From Oceanospirillum linum (GTDB taxonomy: Bacteria > Pseudomonadota > Gammaproteobacteria > Pseudomonadales > Halomonadaceae): DNA of 64,000 nucleotides. The stretch lies in contig NZ_FXTS01000011.1 in the NCBI RefSeq assembly GCF_900182785.1, positions 55,993 through 119,992 of the forward strand, in the 5' to 3' direction. The notes beneath the pieces were generated by a model that had not been told where the DNA came from, did no database searches, and saw nothing but the letters and a program-made list of their open reading frames with translations. The position numbers and the translations under genes were made by a program. Below, piece by piece: positions 25,846-33,747 of this stretch. Within the stretch, counting starts at the first letter, position 1, and each line of letters opens with the position of its first letter.

Positions 25846-26820
25846 ATGATGAAAACTCAAAAAACGTTTACCCCAAAGACACTCGCAAAAACGCTCGCGG
25901 CGATCACCGCAACCCTTTCTGCCAGTGCCTTTTCCCTGAGCGCCCATGCTGCTGAAAACTGCTCTACGGTTCGTTTCTCCGACGTAGGCTGGACCGATAT
26001 CACGGCAACCACTGCGGTAACATCTGAGGTGGTTAAAGGTCTGGGTTACACCCCTAAAACTCAGCTGCTGTCTGTACCGGTCACCTATACCTCTCTGGCT
26101 TCCGGGGAACTGGATGTTTTCCTGGGTAACTGGATGCCTACCATGGAGGGCGACATCGCCAAGTACCGTGAAGCGGGCACCGTAGAAACCGTTAAAACCA
26201 ACCTGACCGGCGCAAAATACACACTGGCAGTTAACAAAGCCGCCTTTGATGGTGGTGTGCGCACCTTCGCAGATATCGCCAAGTTCAAGAGCAAATTCCG
26301 CAACCGCATCTATGGCATCGAGCCGGGTAACGATGGTAACCGTCTGATTCAGGACATGATCGATCAGGACGCCTTTGAACTGAAAGGTTTCAAACTGGTG
26401 GAGTCCTCTGAAGCCGGCATGCTGTCAGAAGTACAACGTGCCGAACGTCGTAACAAGTGGGTTGTTTTCCTGGGTTGGGAACCACACCCGATGAACAGCA
26501 ACTTCGAGATCGAATATCTGGACGGTGGTGATGACTGGTTTGGCCCGAACTTCGGTGGCGCAACCGTTCATACCAACACCCGTAAAGACTACAGCACCGA
26601 ATGTCCGAACATGGGCCAACTGCTGACCAATCTTGAGTTCTCCCTAAGCATGGAAAACCGGATCATGGGCGCTATTCTGGATGATGGCAAAAAGCCTCAG
26701 CAGGCAGCAACAGAGTGGCTGCGTAACAATCCTGCAGTACTGGATCAGTGGCTACAGGGCGTAAAGACACTAGATGGCAAACCCGGCCTGCCAGCGGTTA
26801 AGAAACACCTGAATCTGTAA
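25846..26820 (+). CDS. choX: Choline ABC transporter substrate-binding protein
   Basis: Periplasmic choline-binding protein. The 324 residues start with a signal peptide (about 1-35, ending AHAAE) after an AGAAGGAAAG ribosome site. The mature sequence follows the ChoX/OpuAC type: 'CSTVRFSDVGWTDITATTAV', 'GELDVFLGNWMPTMEGD', 'GIEPGNDGNRLIQDMI' and 'FLGWEPHPMNSNFEIEYLDGGDDWFG'. The Trp/Tyr-rich segments are the aromatic cage for the quaternary ammonium group. Its place behind betA and before a permease and ATPase confirms choline as the likely ligand. The transporter genes follow. Confidence 0.93.
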   Translation: MMKTQKTFTPKTLAKTLAAITATLSASAFSLSAHAAENCSTVRFSDVGWTDITATTAVTSEVVKGLGYTPKTQLLSVPVTYTSLASGELDVFLGNWMPTMEGDIAKYREAGTVETVKTNLTGAKYTLAVNKAAFDGGVRTFADIAKFKSKFRNRIYGIEPGNDGNRLIQDMIDQDAFELKGFKLVESSEAGMLSEVQRAERRNKWVVFLGWEPHPMNSNFEIEYLDGGDDWFGPNFGGATVHTNTRKDYSTECPNMGQLLTNLEFSLSMENRIMGAILDDGKKPQQAATEWLRNNPAVLDQWLQGVKTLDGKPGLPAVKKHLNL

Positions 26821-26831
26821 GTACCTCATAC

Positions 26832-26855
26832 AGCACCTGCCCAGTGGCGGGTGCT
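26832..26855 (+). promoter_or_regulatory. Hairpin between choX and choW
   Basis: Ten-base-pair stem AGCACCTGCC / GGCGGGTGCT with one wobble and a 4-nt loop, 12 bp after the choX stop. Such structures often make the binding protein more abundant than its permease by blocking 3' decay or partly ending transcription. Confidence 0.6.
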
Positions 26856-26944
26856 CTTATCCTCTGTTTATGCTGACTTGCTGTTAAATGCTCCTTCGCT
26901 CAGGGCGCCACTGGGCCTGCGCTAAAAATACCGGGTAACCCCAT

Positions 26945-27784
26945 ATGAACTGGATAACTGAACATAAACTGCCAATGGGACAATGGATGGAGTCCTTTGT
27001 TGACTGGCTGATTGGAAATGCCGCCGGATTTTTCGATGCCATTGCCTTTTCCCTTGAATGGCTGATTTTAGGTGTCACCGACCTGCTGTTAATGGCCCCG
27101 GCTATGGTACTGATCGCACTGACCGCTGCGCTGAGCTGGTGGCTGCAACGCTCAATCGGGTTGGTTATTTTTGTTACAGCATCTCTGCTGCTGATCGCTA
27201 ACCTCGGATATTGGTCAGAGATGATAGAGACACTGGTATTAGTACTCATGGCCACCTTTATGTGTGTTCTTTTTGGCATCCCGTTGGGAATTCTGGCGGC
27301 CCACTACCCCAGATTTCATGTTGGCATTCGTCCGGTGCTTGACCTGATGCAAACGATTCCAACCTTTGTTTATCTGATTCCGACTCTGATTCTTTTCGGC
27401 CTGGGTGTGGTACCGGGGCTGATCTCCACCATCATTTTCGCCATTGCCGCTCCGATCCGGCTAACCGCTCTGGGTATCAGCAGCGTGCCGCAGGAGCTAC
27501 TGGAAGCCGGTAAAGCCTTTGGTGCAACCCGATGGAAACTGTTGTTTAAAGTAGAACTGCCAGCGGCTATGCCCAATATCATGGCCGGTGTTACCCAATG
27601 CATTATGTTGTCGCTATCCATGGTGGTTATCGCTGCCCTTGTGGGTGCTGATGGCTTGGGCAAGCCTGTGGTGCGTGCACTGAATACCGTGAACATCTCT
27701 CAGGGCTTTGAAGCCGGTCTGGCGATTGTTCTGGTGGCGATCATGCTGGATCGCCTGTGCAAACAGCCAAACCGCGATCACTAA
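26945..27784 (+). CDS. choW: Choline ABC transporter permease
   Basis: Inner-membrane permease of the ProW/OpuAB family. The 279 residues include six or seven membrane helices and the coupling motif region 'EAGKAFGATRWKLLFKVELPAAMPNIMAGV' (about 177-208) that contacts the ATPase. The N-terminus is a short amphipathic leader (MNWITEHKLPMGQWMESF). It lies 125 bp after choX and 35 bp before the choV ATG, in one operon with both. Ends 'DRLCKQPNRDH', a short cytoplasmic tail. Confidence 0.92.
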   Translation: MNWITEHKLPMGQWMESFVDWLIGNAAGFFDAIAFSLEWLILGVTDLLLMAPAMVLIALTAALSWWLQRSIGLVIFVTASLLLIANLGYWSEMIETLVLVLMATFMCVLFGIPLGILAAHYPRFHVGIRPVLDLMQTIPTFVYLIPTLILFGLGVVPGLISTIIFAIAAPIRLTALGISSVPQELLEAGKAFGATRWKLLFKVELPAAMPNIMAGVTQCIMLSLSMVVIAALVGADGLGKPVVRALNTVNISQGFEAGLAIVLVAIMLDRLCKQPNRDH

Positions 27785-27818
27785 TCCAACCACATCATAA
27801 GCATTGAAGGTGACCATC

Positions 27819-29012
27819 ATGACTACCGAACAAAACATGATTGAGATCGAAAATCTGGATGTGGTTTTCGGCGATCAGCCAAAGGCCGCCCTGGCACTGC
27901 TGGATCAGGGCCTGAGTCGTCAGGAGATTATCGACCAGACCGGTTCTGTGGTTGGCGTACACAACGCCAATATTAGCGTAAAGCAAGGTGAAATCTGTGT
28001 TCTGATGGGCCTTTCCGGCTCAGGAAAATCCAGCCTGCTGCGCACCCTGAACGGCCTGAACCCAATCTCCCGTGGCAGCCTAAGAGTACAAGATGGCGAT
28101 GAAACCGTGGATATTGCCACCTGTGACGAAAACACCCTGCGCCATCTGCGCACCAACCGTATCTCCATGGTGTTTCAGAAGTTTGCCCTGATGCCATGGC
28201 TGACGGTGCTGGAGAATGTCGCCTTCGGCCTCGAAATGAAAGGTATCGGCAAAAAAGAGCGCCAGCAAAGCGCCATGGAAAAGTTGGAAATGGTGGGACT
28301 GGCAGAGTGGGCACACTCCAAACCCCATGAACTTTCCGGTGGCATGCAGCAGCGTGTGGGTCTTGCCCGTGCCTTTGCTATGGATACCGATATTCTGCTG
28401 ATGGATGAGCCATTTTCTGCCCTTGATCCGCTGATCCGCGCCCAGCTGCAGGATGAGCTGATTGAGCTACAGCGAAAAATGAAGAAAACCATCCTGTTTG
28501 TCAGTCATGACCTGGATGAAGCCCTCAAAATCGGCAGCCATATCGCCATTATGGAATCCGCTAAAATTATCCAGCACGACAAGCCGGAAGATATCGTGCT
28601 GAACCCGAAAACCTCCTATGTAGAGGACTTTGTTGCCCACACTAATCCTCTGAATGTACTGGGTGGCCGTACCCTGATGACGGGTCTTGATCTGCTCACC
28701 GGAGACGGAAAAGCTGACAACCGCATTATTATCGACCGCACGCACAACTACTGGGTAGAGCTGGAAAACGGCGAAATCCAACAGGCCGGTAAAGGGGATG
28801 AAGTGCTGCCCACAGCAGATTGGCAGCAGGGTGACGGCGAGAAAGGTCAATTTGCCATCGCCACACCGGATATCAGCATGCGGGATGCCATCAACCTGAG
28901 ATACAGCAGCCGCCTACCGGTACTGCTACAGGAAAACGGCCGGTTTGCCGGTGTGCTGAACGACAATAACTTCTACTACGCACTGCTGGGTAAACACTTT
29001 GTAGCGGATTGA
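27819..29012 (+). CDS. choV: Choline ABC transporter ATP-binding protein
   Basis: Drives choline uptake. I use the ATG at 27819, preceded by GAAGGTGA; an earlier TTG at 27804 lacks support. The 397 residues contain Walker A MGLSGSGKSS (about 63-72), Q-loop MVFQKFALMPW, signature LSGGMQQRVGLARA and Walker B ILLMDEPFSALDPL. Past about residue 270 a C-terminal regulatory region of the ProV type follows, with a degenerate CBS-like end ('DAINLRYSSRLPVLLQENGRFAGVLND'). In ProV/OpuA this part senses ionic strength. Ends the bet-cho block, followed by a strong terminator. Confidence 0.94.
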   Translation: MTTEQNMIEIENLDVVFGDQPKAALALLDQGLSRQEIIDQTGSVVGVHNANISVKQGEICVLMGLSGSGKSSLLRTLNGLNPISRGSLRVQDGDETVDIATCDENTLRHLRTNRISMVFQKFALMPWLTVLENVAFGLEMKGIGKKERQQSAMEKLEMVGLAEWAHSKPHELSGGMQQRVGLARAFAMDTDILLMDEPFSALDPLIRAQLQDELIELQRKMKKTILFVSHDLDEALKIGSHIAIMESAKIIQHDKPEDIVLNPKTSYVEDFVAHTNPLNVLGGRTLMTGLDLLTGDGKADNRIIIDRTHNYWVELENGEIQQAGKGDEVLPTADWQQGDGEKGQFAIATPDISMRDAINLRYSSRLPVLLQENGRFAGVLNDNNFYYALLGKHFVAD

Positions 29013-29035
29013 TGGCTGTGCGCTAGCCAGAAGCT

Positions 29036-29070
29036 AAAAAGCCCTGAAAGCGATGGTTTCAGGGCTTTTT
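29036..29070 (+). terminator. Intrinsic terminator after choV
   Basis: Perfect stem AAAAAGCCCTGAAA / TTTCAGGGCTTTTT with a 7-nt loop and T-run, 24 bp after the choV stop. Confidence 0.93.
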
Positions 29071-29187
29071 GCTGGTATGCATAAAGTTCAGCGATATGCG
29101 ACATCGTTTCCGGGTTGTAGCCATGGCACTTGGAGGACACCCATAATTTTATGCCACCCTATTAACACGTTAAATCCGCTTTCTGAC

Positions 29188-29470
29188 CTATCTGAAAATA
29201 GCCTGTAACTGTTGACCGGATGAGACCCATGCCAGTCCTTTATTCCGGGCAAACTGTTGCAGTTTTCTGAATTGCCCTACCGCACGGCAGCGTGGCATAC
29301 CTTTGGGCCGCATCGCTTTCAGCCAGGCGTCTGCGTCGATATTCAGCCGTTGTAGAATGGGCGGATAACCCTCGGGGATAAAGCCGTGCTTATCTTCCCG
29401 TTGGCAGCGTCCAGCCTAGTCGACCAGCGCCAGATAGTCCGTTTCCGTTTTTTTCTTTTCGTTTTTCAAC
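29188..29470 (-). pseudogene. Remnant of a transposase C-terminus with an in-frame stop
   Basis: Translating the minus strand from about 29470 gives KKTETDYLALVD, then a stop (TAG) where relatives have Trp (VDWTGR), then AGRCQREDKHGFIPEGYPPI followed by LQRLNIDADAWLKAM and a basic tail ending at a TAG at 29190. The combination 'YLxLVDW-GR-IREDKRG-IP...LPPIL-RL-ID--AW' is, to my recollection, the C-terminal end of REP-associated/Y1-type long transposases. No catalytic part remains in the window, so this is a dead fragment. It lies in the gap between two osmolyte transporter operons. The 117 bp between it and the choV terminator show nothing recognisable. Confidence 0.7.
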
Positions 29471-29477
29471 AAAACGC

Positions 29478-29504
29478 AAAAAAGGCTGCCTGATGCAGCC
29501 TTTT
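29478..29504 (-). terminator. Terminator of the small lipoprotein gene
   Basis: Stem AAAAGGCTGC / GCAGCCTTTT with a 5-nt loop, 19 bp beyond the stop of the minus-strand lipoprotein gene, with a T-run on that strand. Confidence 0.88.
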
Positions 29505-29522
29505 CGGGGAATAAGTCAAAGG

Positions 29523-29852
29523 TTAGGACTTACATTTGTAGATATCAAAGCCCACTTTGCCATCTTTGAGCGGGCCAGTCTGAACGATGGTATCCGCTCC
29601 CATCTCTACGGCCTGGTTTTTACCCAGAGTTACCAGCTCTTCCATGATGGTATCCTGATTACGGCTTAAACCGGCCACGCTATCTTTCACAAAAGAGTTG
29701 GTATGCCCCAGTTTCTCACAGCCCACAACATTGTGTGCTTTTGCCAGAAGGACCTGATCGCTACCCTCAACAGCCTTCACCCAACTGCAGGCTGACAAAA
29801 AAGAGAGGCCCAGCGTCAGCAATCCCATTTTACATCGTGTGTGTTTCTTCAT
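29523..29852 (-). CDS. DUF4156-type small lipoprotein
   Basis: A 109-residue predicted lipoprotein. A basic start and hydrophobic core (KMGLLTLGLSFLSA) lead to the lipobox LSAC, so the mature protein begins at Cys22. The mature part resembles the DUF4156/RcsF-like group: 'NVVGCEKLG' near residue 43 with paired Cys later (IYKCKS), and 'ELVTLGKNQAVEMGADTIVQTG', the 'A-xx-GAD-V' pattern. Function unknown; relatives are outer-membrane or periplasmic. A GGAG site lies before the ATG. It has its own terminator and is divergent from the second osmolyte ABC operon. Confidence 0.78.
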   Translation of the reverse strand: MKKHTRCKMGLLTLGLSFLSACSWVKAVEGSDQVLLAKAHNVVGCEKLGHTNSFVKDSVAGLSRNQDTIMEELVTLGKNQAVEMGADTIVQTGPLKDGKVGFDIYKCKS

Positions 29853-29880
29853 GAATTGATCTCCTTTAAGTTCATTACGT

Positions 29881-29894
29881 TATAGCATGCTATA
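29881..29894. promoter_or_regulatory. 14-bp perfect palindrome upstream of the lipoprotein gene
   Basis: TATAGCATGCTATA lies 28 bp above the lipoprotein ATG and about 195 bp before the binding-protein gene at 30089. It is well placed to be an operator, but the regulator is unknown and it could be chance. The rest of this 236-bp gap shows no gene. Confidence 0.35.
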
Positions 29895-30088
29895 CCAATG
29901 AAATAAAAAGTGCTTTTTCAGAAGCTTTGCCGCTCTGAATGATGCTTTTGCCGTATAAACAACTAGGCAACATTTATACAGGGAGGTGCCTTGTTTGAGC
30001 AAAAACCGTCCGCGATTGTTATTCTGATTGAATCACCTTGTTTTGACCCGTAAGATTTCCGTCAATTTTTAACCCAAGAGAATCAGGT

Positions 30089-31099
30089 ATGAAAGCACTT
30101 CTGGCATCTTTGCCCCTGGCGCTGACCCTCAGCGCACTACCCACACAAGCAATGGCTGCACCAGAGTGCGGTTCAGTTACCATAGCCGACATGAACTGGA
30201 ATTCAGCCTCCTTTATGGCGCACCTTGACCAGTTTATTCTGGAAAAAGCTTATAACTGTCATACCGAGCTCGTACCAGGTGACTCCGTACCCACAAGCAC
30301 TTCGATGATCGAAAAAGGTGAACCGGATATCGCACCGGAGCTTTGGACGAACTCTTCGAAGGCTCAACTGGATAAGGGCGTTGAAGAAGGCCGTTTGCGT
30401 TATGCCGGTCAGGTTCTGTCCCAGGGCGGTGAAGAAGGTTTCTGGGTACCGCAATATATGGTCGATGAGTACCCTGAACTGGCCACCATTGAAGGCGTAC
30501 GCCAGCATGCAGATCTTTTTGAACACCCTGAATATGATGACCGCTCCGCGTTCTACAGCTGTCCGGCAGGCTGGGTCTGTCAGATTACCGCAGGCCATCT
30601 GTTTAACGCTCTGGAGCTGGAAGAAGCCGGTTTTGAGCAGGTCGACCCCGGTTCTGGTGCAGCGCTGGCGGGCTCTTTAGCCAAAGCCTACGACCGTAAA
30701 GAACCTTGGTTTGGCTACTATTGGGCTCCGACGCCGGTGATGGGTAAGTATGAGATGGTAAAAGTAGACTTTGGCACAGGTGTCGATCTCAAACATTACC
30801 GTAACTGCACAACCCAGGCCGACTGCACCACTCCCAAAGTTACCATGTACCCATCAGCTCCGGTTCATACTATCACCACCAGCGGCTTTGCCAAACGGGC
30901 TCCGGCTGCTTATAAATATATTGCCGGGCGCAGCCTGACCAACCCTCAAATGAGTGCCATCCTTGCATGGATGGAAGAAAATCAGGCCGATGGTGAATAC
31001 GCAATGGAGCACTTTCTATTAAATTACCCGGAGGTCTGGAGAAACTGGCTTCCCAAGGCAGAGACTCAAAAACTGCAGCAGGCAGTGGATCAATTATAA
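30089..31099 (+). CDS. Glycine betaine/carnitine-type ABC transporter substrate-binding protein (OpuAC/ProX family)
   Basis: A 336-residue periplasmic binding protein with a signal peptide (1-23, ending AMAAP). It belongs to the OpuAC family: 'CGSVTIADMNWNSASFMAHL' at the start, 'MIEKGEPDIAPELWTN' for the aromatic cage, 'YRNCTTQADCTTPKV' and 'GEYAMEHFLLNYPEVWRNWLP' at the end. Two Cys pairs (CNTxx and CPAGWVC) suggest disulfides. It is distinct from choX in length and sequence, so it likely takes a different substrate, such as glycine betaine, proline betaine or carnitine. It is followed by matching permease and ATPase genes. Ligand is inferred only from the family. Confidence 0.88.
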   Translation: MKALLASLPLALTLSALPTQAMAAPECGSVTIADMNWNSASFMAHLDQFILEKAYNCHTELVPGDSVPTSTSMIEKGEPDIAPELWTNSSKAQLDKGVEEGRLRYAGQVLSQGGEEGFWVPQYMVDEYPELATIEGVRQHADLFEHPEYDDRSAFYSCPAGWVCQITAGHLFNALELEEAGFEQVDPGSGAALAGSLAKAYDRKEPWFGYYWAPTPVMGKYEMVKVDFGTGVDLKHYRNCTTQADCTTPKVTMYPSAPVHTITTSGFAKRAPAAYKYIAGRSLTNPQMSAILAWMEENQADGEYAMEHFLLNYPEVWRNWLPKAETQKLQQAVDQL

Positions 31100-31113
31100 T
31101 TATCAGTCAGAAA

Positions 31114-31180
31114 ATGCCCGGATACACTTCGGGCATACTCCTCTGTCGGGACTGCTCACTAAAAGCCTGCTCTGCAGGCT
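31114..31180 (+). promoter_or_regulatory. Two hairpins between the binding-protein and permease genes
   Basis: A stem ATGCCCG / CGGGCAT (31114-31136) and a stem AGCCTGC / GCAGGCT (31164-31180) occupy most of the 113-bp gap. No T-run follows either. As in the choX-choW gap, they could keep binding-protein mRNA in excess. Confidence 0.55.
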
Positions 31181-31212
31181 GCAACGCTCATCAAACCTGA
31201 TTAGGATCTGCT

Positions 31213-32112
31213 ATGGCCGATAGTGGCTGGTTGACCGAATTCCCTGAGATGGAACGCAGTGATCTGCGCGCCATACGTAAAACACTGGATACCGCCTACC
31301 GGGATTTTTCCCGCAGTTACGGTGAACAGATCGAAAACTTTTTTGACCCCTTACTCTCACTTCTGATTGGCTTTGAACAGCTACTGTTAGCCACCCCCTG
31401 GTGGCTGGTAATTGCCGTGATATGCTCCATCAGCTACCTGGCCAGCCGCTCTCTTCGTTTAAGCCTTGGGGTTGCCATCGCCTTTTTTGCCATCGGTTAC
31501 TTTGGTATGTGGGAAGATACGATGCAAACCATGAGCATTATTCTGGTCTGCACCCTGCTTGCGATCATTCTGGGCATACCGCTGGGTATTTTGATGTCTC
31601 GCTCTGACCGGCTACAGAAATTGCTGATACCTCTACTGGATGTGATGCAGACCATGCCAGCCTTTGTCTACCTGATCCCTGTTGTCATGCTACTGGGTAT
31701 TGGCCGGATTCCCGGTGTTCTCGCGGTGGTCATTTACGCCATACCGCCTGTGATTCGCCTGACCAACCTAGGTATACGCTTAGTTGATAAAAGCGTACTG
31801 GAAGCCGCCACCGCTTTTGGTGCTGGTTACCTGAAACGCCTGACCAGCGTACAGCTGCCTCTGGCTCTGCCGACCATCATGGCAGGCATTAATCAGACGA
31901 TCATGATGGCTCTGTCCATGGTGGTGGTCGCCTCCATGATCGGCGTAAAAGGTCTCGGTCAACCTGTGTTGAAATCCATTACCAACCAGTACTTTACTCT
32001 GGGGCTTCTGAACGGTCTGGCCATTGTCGTTCTGGCCATTGTTTTTGACCGGATATCACAAAGCTACGCCCGGCGCAGCCAGCAGCACCTGCAGGGAGGC
32101 AACCATGAGTGA
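31213..32112 (+). CDS. Glycine betaine-type ABC transporter permease (ProW family)
   Basis: Inner-membrane permease partnering the binding protein at 30089. The 299 residues have a ~55-residue cytoplasmic N-terminal part (MADSGWLTEFPEMERSDLRA) followed by seven or so membrane helices. The EAA-type coupling loop is 'EAATAFGAGYLKRLTSVQLPLALPTIMAGI' (about 197-227). An AGGATCTGCT site precedes the ATG. The ATPase gene starts inside its last codons (8-bp overlap), showing translational coupling. The longer N-terminus distinguishes it from choW and is like that of ProW. Confidence 0.92.
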   Translation: MADSGWLTEFPEMERSDLRAIRKTLDTAYRDFSRSYGEQIENFFDPLLSLLIGFEQLLLATPWWLVIAVICSISYLASRSLRLSLGVAIAFFAIGYFGMWEDTMQTMSIILVCTLLAIILGIPLGILMSRSDRLQKLLIPLLDVMQTMPAFVYLIPVVMLLGIGRIPGVLAVVIYAIPPVIRLTNLGIRLVDKSVLEAATAFGAGYLKRLTSVQLPLALPTIMAGINQTIMMALSMVVVASMIGVKGLGQPVLKSITNQYFTLGLLNGLAIVVLAIVFDRISQSYARRSQQHLQGGNHE

Positions 32113-32941
32113 ACCTGCCATCAGCATTCGGAATCTGAGTAAAATATTCGGTAAACAAGCAAAAAAAATGCTACCGCTGGTGCATCAGGGCATGGACAAA
32201 GAGACTCTGCTGACCAGGCATGACCATGCAATTGGTCTACAGGGTATTAATCTGGACGTCGAAGCCGGCGAAATTTTTGTCATCATGGGTCTGTCCGGCT
32301 CAGGAAAATCAACACTGATTCGTCATTTCAACCGGCTTATTGAACCGACTGAGGGCCAGATTGATATCAAAGGAACGGATATCACCACGCTGAGCCGCAA
32401 ACAGCTGGAAGTATTCCGTCAACAGCATCTTTCTATGGTATTTCAGCGCTTTGCACTGCTACCCCATAGAAATGTACTGGATAATGTCGCCTATGGCCTG
32501 GAGATACAGCGTATTCCCAAGGAACAGCGCCTGGAAAAAGCGTCTTACTGGCTCGACAGAGTTGGCCTGACGGGTTATGACCGCCAATACCCGAATCAGC
32601 TATCGGGAGGTCAACAGCAGCGCGTCGGTTTGGCCCGGGCCTTATGTACTGATGCCGATATCCTGCTGATGGACGAAGCCTTCTCCGCCCTCGATCCACT
32701 GATCCGCGCTGAAATGCAGCTCCAGCTGAAACAGCTACAAAAACAGCTACATAAAACGATTATATTTATTACTCACGACCTGGATGAAGCCATAACACTT
32801 GGTGACCGAATTGCTATTCTGAAAGATGGCTGTTTGATACAGCAGGGAACACCTCAGCAGATTCTGCAGCACCCTGCAGATGATTATGTGGCCGCGTTTG
32901 TGCAGCATGTTCGCCCGGACGCCCTACACAAGGCATCATAA
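32105..32941 (+). CDS. Glycine betaine-type ABC transporter ATP-binding protein (ProV family)
   Basis: A 278-residue ATPase beginning at ATG 32105 (GGGAGG just upstream), overlapping the permease stop. Motifs: Walker A MGLSGSGKST (61-70), Q-loop MVFQRFALLPH, signature LSGGQQQRVGLARAL, Walker B ILLMDEAFSALDPL. Unlike choV it ends about residue 278 with no CBS-like regulatory tail, so osmotic gating through that part is not expected. Family-typical N-terminal 'SIRNLSKIFGKQAKKMLPLVHQGM' is present. Confidence 0.93.
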   Translation: MSEPAISIRNLSKIFGKQAKKMLPLVHQGMDKETLLTRHDHAIGLQGINLDVEAGEIFVIMGLSGSGKSTLIRHFNRLIEPTEGQIDIKGTDITTLSRKQLEVFRQQHLSMVFQRFALLPHRNVLDNVAYGLEIQRIPKEQRLEKASYWLDRVGLTGYDRQYPNQLSGGQQQRVGLARALCTDADILLMDEAFSALDPLIRAEMQLQLKQLQKQLHKTIIFITHDLDEAITLGDRIAILKDGCLIQQGTPQQILQHPADDYVAAFVQHVRPDALHKAS

Positions 32942-33058
32942 CCTTATAACTTAATGGAACTTTACCTTTCAGATCTGGACTAAAATAACCTGACATGTTT
33001 ACATAAGATATAACTTATTCATACACTATAAATGCTTGATTAGATGGAGAAAACGCAA

Positions 33059-33508
33059 ATGAATGCAATGGGACTGAAAAAATCTCTGTTCGCTGTTTCC
33101 TTAGCCTCGGCCCTGCTTTTAGGTGCCACAGATGTACGGGCAGCACAGTGTGGTGAAACAAAGCTGTCAGAGCAGATGGGCGAAATGAAAGACCATCTGA
33201 AAGCCTACAAAGATGCGGCAAAATCTGAAGACTGGGCCATCATGGCGGAAAACCGTGCTGCACTGCAGGAACTGGCCAGCAGTGCTAAGAAAGAACTGCC
33301 TTTCAAAGCACAGAGCGAACCTAAAGCCGCCCAGGAAAAGATGCAAAGCAACTACCAAAAAGGTATGACCCACCTGGAAGAGCTTTTGGATAACCTCGAA
33401 ACAGCGGAAAACAGCAAAGACGCAGATAAAGTTATGGCGCTGATGCAAGAGATTGGTAAGCATACTAAAAAAGGCCATCGGGCTTTCAAACAGAAGTGTG
33501 ATGACGAG
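33059..33508 (+). CDS. Cytochrome b562-family periplasmic protein
   Basis: A 150-residue four-helix periplasmic protein. GGAG upstream of ATG 33059 decides the start; a signal peptide ends near residue 28 (DVRAAQ). The heme ligands of cytochrome b562 are matched: Met40 in 'LSEQMGEMKDHLKAY' and a C-terminal His140 in GHRAFKQKC. Cys31 and Cys147 probably form a disulfide joining first and last helices, which E. coli CybC lacks. Family members bind a noncovalent b heme; a firm electron partner is not known. Its neighbours, a DsbD/ScsB-like thiol reductase and a cytochrome b561, suggest a redox setting, but this is inference. Confidence 0.82.
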
Positions 33509-33539
33509 TAAGCTTTAGATCACGCTCTGCGTTAGTGCT

Positions 33540-33562
33540 AAAGCCCGGTTAAACCGGGCTTT
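33540..33562 (+). terminator. Terminator after the cytochrome b562 gene
   Basis: Stem AAAGCCCGGT / ACCGGGCTTT around a 3-nt loop, 28 bp after the stop. The T-tract is short (TTT-A-TT) and is itself the left arm of a second hairpin. Confidence 0.8.
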
Positions 33563-33595
33563 ATTGATCATAAACGCTCAATATGATCAATAAAG
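33559..33595. repeat. Second inverted repeat sharing bases with the terminator
   Basis: Perfect 14-bp arms (CTTTATTGATCATA and TATGATCAATAAAG) around 9 nt. The left arm overlaps the last 4 nt of the preceding terminator stem, so the two hairpins cannot both form in full. It lies 150 bp before the chosen DsbD start. Confidence 0.75.
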
Positions 33596-33747
33596 TCTGA
33601 CTCAATCTGAAACTCTGTATGGTCTCTGATGTCTCAGCGGCGGTATATGTTAGTGGCACCCCTGCCAGTATCTTCAAGCAGTTTTCTGTACGGGATTTTA
33701 CTTTGAACATTTTTATTGCTTCGCTATCGGCTCTACATCACTTTCGT

